Assembly (NCBI RefSeq): GCF_050624435.1
Contig: NC_134537.1
Coordinates: 9,234,584-9,298,583 of the forward strand
DNA: 64,000 bases
Source of the DNA: Tenrec ecaudatus
Taxonomy: Eukaryota > Chordata > Mammalia > Afrosoricida > Tenrecidae
Reading direction: 5' to 3'
In this document: one piece after another, positions 55,881 to 64,000 of the stretch
How positions within the stretch are numbered: the first letter of the stretch is position 1
Layout of the letters: each line of letters begins with the position of its first letter
Made by a program: the position numbers and the translations under genes
Notes under the pieces: generated by a model
What the model was told of the DNA's origin: nothing
Database searches by the model: none
Seen by the model: only the letters and a program-made list of their open reading frames with translations

Positions 55881-56298
55881 TCCCAGTGGTTGTGCCCTCT
55901 GAGCGTTCACTTGTCATTCTTGAACCGCTAAGGCGGCGGCCATTTCCTCCTTGCTAGTCATCATTATTTTGTTCCGTGGATTGCACCCATTTTTTTTTCC
56001 TGGTAGGTGTTTAATGGCTCCCAACAGTTTTTTATTCCTCTTTGGTTTTGTTGAAACATTGTACAAGTAGTTCCCCCTCATTTGACTTGTTTATCAGGGT
56101 TTGTCGTTGAGAAAAGCTTAACTTTTTACAACTTTGGAGGTTGTAAAGACTGTTCCCATTTCTCTTTGGGAACATGTTCCTATCACCCATGAGTAAGGAG
56201 ATATATGCTCCTTTTTGTATTCTTTTAAAAAAAAAGTTATTTTACTGGGGGCGGCTACAGCTAACATCACAATCCATCCACCCATTGTGTCAAAAACA
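55881..56298. other. ULK4 intron with short L1-like end
   Basis: TTATTTTACTGGGGGCGGCT near 56239 followed by CACAATCCATCCACCCATTG resembles the first bases of another L1 3' end, cut short by the TA-flanked MITE at 56299. The rest is unassigned. Confidence 0.4.
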
Positions 56299-56414
56299 TA
56301 CCCTATATTCTCGAGGATAAGCCGACCCGAATATCAGCTGAGGCACCTCATTTTACCACAAAAACGGCCTTAAAAATGCTGAAAAACTCGGCTTATACAC
56401 GAGTATATATGGTA
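56299..56414. mobile_element. TA-flanked MITE (copy 2)
   Basis: The arms TCGAGGATAAGCCGACCCGA and AACTCGGCTTATACACGAGT are inverted, and the body (ATCAGCTGAGGCACCTCATT) matches 12966-13083. Confidence 0.7.
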
Positions 56415-56456
56415 TATGTGTATATGTTTTACATATAGATATAAAAGACATATACA

Positions 56457-57003
56457 TGTTAGTCCAGGTAGACTAGAGAAACAAATCCACAATCACGCAC
56501 ATGTGTGTAAGAGTTTTATATAAAGGGTAGTTTTACATGAAGAAAGCCTCCCAACCCAGTCCAGTCCAAGCCCATAAGTCTGTTATTGGCCCCTAGGCCC
56601 AATACCAATCTATAAAGTCCTCTTCTGACTCACAAAACACATGCAATGACACCAAATGTAGGATGATCACAGACCACAGGATCAAGCCTTTGGATCCAGT
56701 GGTGTAGTAAGCATCTCAGCGCTGGCAGGGGTCTCCATCTGACTCCTCCAGGTCCAGGGCTCTGTCTGCATCAGGGTAGGTTCATGTGGTTTCTCCTCAG
56801 GGATGTCTTGCAGGGAGTGAGCCGAGAGAGTGTGTGTCTTTCGCCTCCAAGGAGGAAATCCCAGAGTTTTCCCAGAGTCCTTAGGTGAAGGCCATGTCCA
56901 CAGAGACCTCATTGACTGTGACCTGATTGACAGACTAGACTCCACTCTTTCACTCTTACTCCCTTCAAGTCCCCAAATGACACCAGATTATGTAACTACC
57001 ACA
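56457..57003. mobile_element. Solo LTR, ERVL/MLT2-like (copy 4)
   Basis: TGTTAGTCCAGGTAGACTAG at the left and TTATGTAACTACCACA at the right; most similar to copy 1 (both carry CAGCGCTGGCAGGGGTCTCC-type text). CATGT occurs on both sides (56455-56459 and 57004-57008), possibly a 5-bp duplication overlapping the first LTR bases. Confidence 0.75.
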
Positions 57004-59017
57004 CATGTTACAGTAAGCACACACACATACATCTTTTGGGATTGAGATGATGTTTTCATAGGGTAAGGATTTTGACTCTCCAAGATAACTCTTCTGGTCT
57101 AATGTCAGGTACCACCTTTCTTGCATTTTGTTTTTTCTTTCTTTTGAGCTTACCGTATGCTATTAAATTACTGTGCTTCTGTAAGATACTGTCATGGCGG
57201 AGTGCTTCCGTGGTGTACTTCTATGTATACTTTGACTGTATTTCCCTGTAAATATTCTGGAATATGCCCGACTGAGGTGTGAAATGTGAATTTATGGCTT
57301 AATCCCAGTCGAGTGGACCTCGCCCCCCTGCCCCACACATGTCTCAAGATCATCCTGAGTTCGTACGGGTTTCTTCTGTCTCCCTAACAGCCTTGTTTAC
57401 ATCAGGCACTTGATAAGACAGGGACAAGTCCATTTGATAACAAATTTGGTTATAAAGTGTTGGTGGGAAAGTGGAGTTAAACTAGAATAGTTTCTCCATG
57501 AACTTTTTGAAGCCCCGTCTTGAACCTGCCTGATAGGATCTACTCAAAAAATTCTTGTCCTTGGGGTGGAAAAGCCACAATATCCTGCTCTATTGTGCCC
57601 ACATCGGGGTGGCCCAAGAGTCCTGCGAGTATGTTATTTTTAAGTGTTTCCCCTCTTTTGGGATTGAAAAAAATTTAGCCCGAATGACTTGACTTGCATG
57701 GGTTCCGCTCGGAGGGCATACTAGAAGTAGAAAGACGGGCAACTCTGTGGTCAGAGCACTGTTCTGACAGCAGTAGCTCCATCTCTCTGTAGCCAGGCGT
57801 GGGCACTTGGAAGCTCCTCCCCAGCTCCTCCCTGGTCACTCTGCTCACAAGTTGTTTCAGGGTTGGGCTTAGCACTATTTGCTTATTTTCGGCCAGCTCC
57901 TATTCAGAGGCAGGTGCGATCCAATGACCCTAAGCTCAACCCCCTTATCTCCCTTGAAGACAAGCTTAATAAATCAGAGCCGCCTTTGGGCTGGATCATG
58001 CTGACCATTACAAAGTTATCTTTGATTAAACAACAATATTCTCACTATCTCTATTCTAAATAGATCCGTTGTGGATGTTAGCCCTCTTTTTCCAAGCGGT
58101 AAAAAGCACAGTGATTTTTTTTGAGAAAATTTTCACATCCCGGTTTCATCCTCCTCCTGTTTCAAGGACAGATAACCTCAGAACAGTTTTTTTTATTAAT
58201 CTCTCAGTAAGGTTTCTTCATTTTAATCTTTTCAAATGCAGTTCATGAGTATGTATTTTCCATTGTCTTTTGAAATATGTTTTTCATGGCTGTGGAGAAG
58301 GTGTCTATAACTGATTTGCTGTCTGTAGTTTGCCTAATGCCTTCTACACAAGAGGATGAGTATAAGGGACCACTTTATAAACAATAATTGCAAGCCCTTC
58401 GTGAGCCAACAATGTCTGGGAGTGTGGGCGACTCTCCACAAGCCGCTGTTTCCAAAGAGTAGCGAGCAGAAGGAGACCTTCTTTTCTCGTCTCGACTTCC
58501 TGGCGGCAGTGCCTCTGGTTTCTTGTAAAGGGTTAGCTCACAGACTTGGGGGTTTCAAACCCCGCGTTGTCTCCAGGGAGATAACCTCTGAGCCCTTGAC
58601 ATATCCTGCCTGATAGTCTCTTCCCTTACCTGGGACCTTCAACCGCACCAGATGGTTCATACTAACAGTGTGATTAATGGTGGGGGCCTTGGGCCAGCCA
58701 GATAGCTCTTGCTCACAATGACTTACCGTGGGGGCTTAGGCCAGGCCGTATTCCTGTGACTTCTGGAAGGGCCGGAGACAGAGGAATTAAAGTCAGCCAC
58801 CTGGGCGCTCCATGCCTCTGTCTCTGACTCCTAATAGAATCCTGCACAGCAAGGCTTGAGTGAGCTTTCCCCGTTGGCAGGGCTTCACACATGCTGTTAA
58901 ACCTCACTGCTGGGAGGATTCAGTGCTGTCTGCACAACTCCATTGCCTGGTCCCTGGTGGATCCTGCTTAGGTGCCTCTTGTCTTATCTGAGTATCATCT
59001 CGCTTCTTTTCTAAGGT
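57004..59017. other. ULK4 intron, mostly unassigned
   Basis: A mariner-like MITE right end (CATGAACTTTTTGAAGCCCC) is at 57498-57517. Nothing else was recognised in these 2 kb. Confidence 0.4.
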
Positions 59018-59490
59018 GCCATTGAGCGGCCTCCAAATCATCGTGGCCCTCTGTTTGACAGTCGACACAAAACCCAACACTGTTCAGCCCCGTACCACGC
59101 TCAGAACTGTTTTATTGGAGCCCATTGTTCAAGCCACTCTGTCATTTCATCTCTTTGATGGTCTTCTTTTGGGCTGAGGCGCCTTTTAATTAACTGTGAT
59201 GTTCTGCAGGGAACGGTCTGTTCTGTGGATATGTCCAGTGACGTGAAGTCTCTCCAATCTTACTTCTGTGGTCCATTCTGGCTATATTCTTCCGAGACAG
59301 ATCTGTTGGTTGTCCCAGAAGTCCATGGTGTATGGTTAATAGTCTTCATCGACACCCTAATTCAAAGGGATCCGCTCTCCATCCGTCTGTGTCACTCGGT
59401 TTTAGGCTTTCGCGTTCATAGGACACGCTTGGATTCATCGCGTGGCACCTTAGTGTGCTCACAGGGATGTCATGAGTCTGAAAGCTCGTC
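59018..59490 (-). mobile_element. RTE/BovB-clade LINE 3' fragment (R5)
   Basis: GGTGCCATTGAGCGGCCTCC at the 3' end, then GGAGCCCATTGTTCAAGCCA and TTCTTCCGAGACAGATCTGT, AGAAGTCCATGGTGTATGGT follow the RTE consensus order seen in R1 and R3 and extend it through the C-terminal coding part. Decayed. Confidence 0.7.
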
Positions 59491-59569
59491 TGAGCTCTGA
59501 GAGGCGAGTGAAAGACTGAACCCGAGGATTGTCTCTGGACCTCTGACTCAAACCCCCAAACTCCAAACT

Positions 59570-59645
59570 AAATCCACTGCCATCAAGTCATTTGACTCAG
59601 AGAGACCTTACAGGACAGATTAGAACCGCCCCCCGCGTGGCGGAA
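59570..59645 (-). mobile_element. AfroSINE tail fragment
   Basis: AATCCACTGCCATCAAGTCA followed by GACCTTACAGGACAGATTAG is the reverse complement of the SINE 3' part. Confidence 0.6.
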
Positions 59646-61303
59646 GAGTACTTAAGAGTATGCATCGGATGTCCAGTTTTATGAAACACATTTTATCATG
59701 GTGTGGTGCCTTGTCTGACCTCCTTTGGCTGCCAAAAAAGAGAGGGAAAATCCAACTCCACATCTGCCCAAGGCCAGCTCGCCCCCGTCAGACACCATCT
59801 TTCCCACAGCGCTCCAGCACAGCACAGAACTCACGTCCCTGTGGTTGATCAGGAGAGCGAACAGATGACAGGGTTAAGGACATAGTCCTTTTGTACACGA
59901 CGCCACTTCTCCTCCCTGCTGCCTTAGCCACGTGGCCCCCTGGCCTTTCCTTGCCCCCGGAACCAGGAAGCTTACTCCTCTACTCTGCCCCGTGGTCTCG
60001 GTGAGACGCCTTTAGCCTGTCTCCTGAGGTCAGTGTGCCAGCCTCTTCAGAGAGGGACCCGCACATTCACTCCGCTTTGGCTCTTCTTCGATGGCCCCAG
60101 GAGTGTCTCTCTCCCTGCTTCTGAGATGGCACACTGGTATACCCTGTGCCCATGGCAAACTGACCAATCCCCTCGAACGTTTCGCAGAACCTGTTCGCGC
60201 GGGTCCATCCAGTCCTTCGGCCAGAGTTACAAGACAGGAATGAAATAGCACCCCCATCCAAGCTGATTCCATCTCAGGGGGCCTTTCCCACTGCGCTGTC
60301 TGGGCGGTAAATGTTTACGGGGCCGGATAGCCTCATCTCTGCCACAGAGCAAGCCGGTGGCTCAGAACTGCTGTCATTGTGGTGGCTCGCAGCCCAGTGC
60401 TTACCTGGCAGCACCGCCAGGTCCCCTTTACTTCCCCATGGTCACCTGTACGCAGGTTGCCCTGGATTTGGATTCATAGAAATGATAACATTGATTAATG
60501 GATTCTCTACTTTTCTAATAATTCTCTCATTCCTGAGATTGATCACGTTCCTTGGTGCTGCATTTTAAAATCCGCCGCCGTCTTTGATTTATGTAGGATT
60601 TTTATAGCGAATGGCTGCCCTTTCTACTCACTGTGGGCATTTTATCTTTGTTTTGGATAAGTCTTTTATTGCTGTGGCTTCAGGACCTTTCATAAGAAAA
60701 CCGTCTAAACGGGAGTACTGCCTTTTTCTTTCCACACTAAGCACTGTACGTGACGGAGCATCTTCCTGCGCCCCCCCCCCCCCCCCGCCGTTTTGAGCGT
60801 ATGCCATGCACATGCAGTGCAGCAGGCTCCCAGGCCGCGTGGAGGCGTGGACAGAGTCTCGTTCTGTGTGATGCGCTCCCCGGTGACTTCCCACCTGCCG
60901 TGCATGGGTTCACGTTGTCTCCCGTCCCGTCTGCTCTTCCTTCATGCTTACCCATCCCAGTCAGCACCCCCAGGCTTCCTTCCCCAGACACTCCCCGACG
61001 CCCCCCTGAGCCGGCTCCTTTCTAACGGCAGTGGGCACAGAGGCCTCGCACTTCAGCTTGTGACATAACGATTTCCAAACTGGGAACGAATCGGCTCTGA
61101 GAAGGAGCCCTGGGCCCTGTTCTTCCCATGGAAAGCTTCTGTCCCCCACGTGCCTTTTTAAACACCTATTTTGGATCCTTAGAGATGTGTATTTCCTTTT
61201 TAGCTATTGGCTGTTGAAGGTAGTTGAGATAAATAGGGAAATGGATTGATTAACTTGTTCATTCGCGTATTTTTTAAATTGAACGCCTGCACAGTATTGT
61301 ATA
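59646..61303. other. ULK4 intron, GC-rich unassigned, with SINE head fragment
   Basis: An antisense AfroSINE head fragment lies at about 60348-60425 (AGCCCAGTGCTTACCTGGCA). A run of about 17 C occurs at 60770-60786. Open frames of 60-91 codons are by-products of high GC. Confidence 0.4.

Positions 61304-61345
<42 letters not shown>
61304..61345. repeat. (CA)n microsatellite
   Basis: About 21 CA units, next to an antisense AfroSINE. Confidence 0.97.
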
Positions 61346-61347
<2 letters not shown>

Positions 61348-61351
61348 ATGA

Positions 61352-61562
61352 GCAAGCCAAATTCACAGTCCGTGAGTTGATTCTGACTCTTAGTGAGCCT
61401 GTGGGAAAGAGTCAAACTGACCTTCTGGATTTCTAAGACCATAAATCTTTCTAGGAGCAAGACAGCTTCATCTTTCTCCTTTGGAGTGGCTGGTGGGTTT
61501 GAACTGCTGATCTTGCGGTTTATGGCTCAACGCATAACCCACTCTGCTGCCAGGGTTCCTAT
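61352..61562 (-). mobile_element. AfroSINE
   Basis: Reverse complement: GTGAGTTGATTCTGACTCTT (tail), GGATTTCTAAGACCATAAAT, GGTGGGTTTGAACTGCTGAT (B-box) and the head CTCTGCTGCCAGGGTTCCT. Confidence 0.85.
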
Positions 61563-62090
61563 ACATTGAATCATTGGACCCAAAGAGTTATGCTGCAGCA
61601 CCAAAGCCAGCCTCTGGCTGGCGAATGAATAACATTGTAGAGCAGGCTGGGTTTGATTGTGGAAACTGTCCGATAAAGACATTTGGTGTGTTCTGGAACG
61701 AACTTTTGAGATTGTAAAGCAGATAGTAATAAGAATGCAAGCAGAAAAGTATTATGATCCGGGGTCTGTGACGGTGGGGTCCTGCTGGGAGAGTTGCTCC
61801 TCAGCTGTGGCACCCGGGAATGCCGTTTCAGAGTGTTCTAAATCAGCAGCTGGCTCACGATGCTGCTTCGCTGTGCAAACAACGTGGCTTATGCTGAACG
61901 CCTGCTTTCCCTGTGGGAGTCTGGGAGTTTGCTGTGCTAGCTAGAAATTACTCCCCGGTACAAACCTTCATCCTGTGGATTTCCCCTGGTAGAAACATGG
62001 TGCTGTATTTCCAGGGCTGGGGAGAAGACCCCTCTGTGTAAACAGGGCGGGCTGTGGGGGATGGGCTCTGACCACTTCTAACTTCACAAC
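61563..62090. other. ULK4 intron, unassigned
   Basis: No recognised feature. Confidence 0.4.
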
Positions 62091-62388
62091 GGGTGGTGGG
62101 GGTGGTGATGATGGTGGTGGGGGTGGTGATGATGGTGGTGGGGGTGGTGGTGATGGGGGTGGGGGTGGTGATGATGGTGGTGATGGGGGTGGGGGTGGTG
62201 GTGATGGTGGTGGGGGTGGTGGTAATGGTGGTGGGGGTGGTGATGATGGTGGTGGGGGTGGTGATGATGGGGGTGGTGATGATGGGGGTGGGGGTGGTGA
62301 TGGTGGTGAGGGTGGTGATGATGGTGGGGGTGGTGATGATGGTGGTGATGGGGGTGGGGGTGGTGATGATGGTGGTGGGGGTGGTGAT
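62091..62388. repeat. GGTGAT/GGTGGG minisatellite
   Basis: About 300 bases built from GGTGATGATGGTGGTGGGGG-type units of variable length. The G-rich strand is the plus (ULK4 sense) strand, with GGGGGT runs every ~20-30 bases. The trinucleotide bias leaves frames open on both strands (101 codons plus, 235 minus). Both translate as low-complexity Val/Met/Gly or Thr/Pro/Ile sequence and are not genes. Confidence 0.95.
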
Positions 62389-63284
62389 CATTGTCTGAGC
62401 CAGGAACCCGTGGCTGATTTCCAAGAGTTGATCAGACATGTCACCTACCGCCCAAACGTTCTTCCAGCTCTGGCACCAGGGGTCCCTCCCTCCCACGGCA
62501 CCTTCTGCCCCTCGGCCGTGTTTGATAACTCCTCCCCGCGCACACAGACCCCACAGACCGTCCTCCCCGTGAGGGAATTTGTGAGGGAAGTCACGGGTGC
62601 AGGAAGGCTGTGATGAGGACCGTCTCTTCTCGGCAGAGCCCCCAGGCAGGCCCATCTGGAGCCATCTGGCCTGCTGCCACTCACTCTGACCAGCAATTGC
62701 TCTAAAGTGCTCTTAGTTCTGCCAGCAAGTGCTCCAAGGCACTGCCCTCTGCCAGCAAGTCTCTGGCATGTCGTGCACACAGGTGCACCGTCTCTCTCTC
62801 CTTACCTGCCCCCTCCGTCTCCCCTGATTTCAAGGAGCTTCTTAGTTCAGGGATCCTTGGGTCTAAATATGATACATGATCTGACAGTCTCCTCATGTTG
62901 GGGGTGTGAGCAACCCCCCCGCCTCTCTGCCCCTGCCTCTGCCCGCCCCTGTAGTCACCTCTGGGATGGCTCATGTTAAGTCTAGGGGCTTACAACGGAC
63001 CAAATCGCCTCCTTCATTGTGCGGTCCCTCTCCTACAAGCATCCTATACACCTCAGGGACATCACTGATGAGCTAGCTAGTCAAGCTCCTTGGTGGGCCA
63101 CAGCACCTCGTTGGCACGCACCTCCTTCCACTTGGTCAGTCACAGGGCGGGAGTTAGAATGGTACCGTCCTTGTCCCACACGGCCATCTCTCAGGAGGGG
63201 AGAGCCTTAGGAAGACCCTGTGTGCTTGGCTGCTTCTCCACCCTCCCCACTCCTATCCCCACCCCAGTATTATCCTGTGTGAGC
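62389..63284. other. ULK4 intron, unassigned
   Basis: GC-rich sequence with a short repeated segment CAGCAAGT...CTCTGCCAGCAAGT near 62722-62760. No exon was recognised. Confidence 0.4.
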
Positions 63285-63490
63285 CATGATGGCTTAACGG
63301 TGATGTGTCGGCTGCTCACGGCATGGCATGTCGTCTGAAACCACAGCCCACTCTGTGGGAGAACGAGGAAGCTTCCTACTCCTGTTACAGGGCTGCAGGC
63401 CATGGAAACCCACAAGGGTTCTGCCCTGACGGGTAGGGTTGCTGTGTGTTAGAATCTACTCTGAGGGCTGTGAGTTTAGGTTTTTGTTCT
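63285..63490 (+). mobile_element. AfroSINE
   Basis: GATGGCTTAACGGTGATGTG (head), GGGAGAACGAGGAAGCTTCC (body) and GCCATGGAAACCCACAAGGG, with a tail ending GGCTGTGAGTTTAGG. It lies about 390 bases upstream of a ULK4 exon. Confidence 0.75.
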
Positions 63491-63878
63491 TGTTTTGCCT
63501 TGTAATGTGCTTACTGTGTTCGTGGAATAAAACTTCGTTAGTTGGACAGTTAATAGCCTGTCATGAAAGTACTTAGCGAAAATACCTGAATGTCGGGTGG
63601 TCTGGGGCACTCCTGACCTGTATTATCTCTCAGTGGGCTCCCCGCAGTGGCCTGTCACAAGGCTTAACTCAATGAATCCTCCCGTCACCGACCCGCAGCG
63701 GCAGGCCAGTGCTGTCTTCACCATTTGAAGAGCCTCAGGAAATTAAGTTGTCCGTGTAGGTCCTGTCATCAACAAGTTTATTCCCGAGCCCCCTGCCCCA
63801 GGTGTCTGCACCTCAGGGTCTATGTTGTTCAGGGGAGCCTCGAGGTGGACGATACTCTCATTCCCCGTATCATTTCAG

Positions 63879-63971
63879 ATACGAGCACATCCTGACCGAG
63901 CCGGACCCGGTACCCGCGTACGCCCTGAAGCTGCTGGTTGCCATGACGGAACACAACCCAACCTTCACCAG
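63879..63971 (+). CDS. ULK4: ULK4 internal exon (8th in window)
   Basis: A 93-base exon: one base completes the glutamine codon begun at 38388, then 30 codons (YEHILTEPDPVPAYALKLLV, then AMTEHNPTFT) and two bases of an arginine codon. Acceptor TATCATTTCAG, donor ACCAG|GTATTT. The stretch PAYALKLLVAMTEHNP is a typical ARM/HEAT helix pair and reads as ULK4. It is preceded by the largest intron in the window. The window ends 29 bases into the next intron. Confidence 0.94.
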
Positions 63972-64000
63972 GTATTTGAGCTTCCCATTCCCTGGGCCTC

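Larger units (their letters stand above)
6786..63971 (+). other. ULK4: ULK4 gene region (eight internal coding exons)
   Basis: ULK4 is a member of the UNC-51-like kinase family whose N-terminal kinase domain is considered a pseudokinase; the rest is a long helical-repeat region. It is linked to ciliary and neuronal functions in mammals. Only internal exons fall here. They splice with phases 1, 0, 0, 1, 0, 1, 2 and 2 at their 3' ends, every junction restores the frame, and the joined protein reads as ULK4 throughout with no stop. Introns measure 943, 139, 11198, 97, 18475, 97 and 25490 bases. Exons before 6786 and after 63971 must lie outside the window, since no further ULK4-like coding sequence was found in it. 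Confidence 0.9.

Noticed and set aside
61948..62655. 235-codon minus-strand open frame rich in Thr, Pro and Ile
   Set aside because: It is the translation of the GGTGAT minisatellite and has no conserved domain or plausible start context.

Overview
This is a piece of mammalian nuclear genome, almost certainly from an afrotherian and most likely the lesser hedgehog tenrec (Echinops telfairi) or a close relative. The species call is inference. It rests on many tRNA-derived SINEs of AfroSINE type, RTE/BovB-clade LINEs sharing their 3' tail, an afrotherian-looking L1 3' region, and short hAT transposons with SPIN-type termini, a family known from tenrec and a scattered set of other tetrapods. Long introns, GT/AG splice sites and the absence of operons or bacterial-style genes rule out a prokaryote.

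The single real host gene is ULK4, on the plus strand. Eight internal coding exons (6786-6919, 7863-7984, 8124-8180, 19379-19430, 19528-19622, 38098-38149, 38247-38388, 63879-63971) join in frame with matching phases and consensus splice sites. They encode part of the helical (ARM/HEAT-type) region downstream of the pseudokinase domain. The kinase exons, the gene start and the gene end lie outside the window, so nearly everything else here is ULK4 intron.

The introns hold two processed retrocopies, both antisense to ULK4: a decayed RPL9 pseudogene (about 3880-4526, 5' of the first exon seen) and a well preserved TAF12 retrocopy (47834-48317) broken only by a 2-base deletion near its C-terminus. 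The remainder is mostly transposon-derived: at least 20 AfroSINE copies, five RTE fragments, three L1 3'-region copies of one subfamily plus older L1 pieces, four related ERVL/MLT2-like LTRs, four SPIN-like hAT elements, two copies of a second hAT family, a third hAT-like family, a ~75-bp mariner-like MITE family and a TA-flanked MITE pair. Several are nested, giving a readable insertion order; the best case is an L1 inside a hAT inside another hAT-like element at 44.16-47.25 kb.

Tandem repeats include a 30-bp minisatellite (14449-14628), a GAGT-type tract bounded by a 22-bp direct duplication (26337-26648), a GGTGAT-type minisatellite (62091-62388) and ordinary microsatellites. These explain most of the long open frames that are not genes. 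No undescribed multi-gene system was found; the points of interest are transposon history, retrocopies and local duplications.
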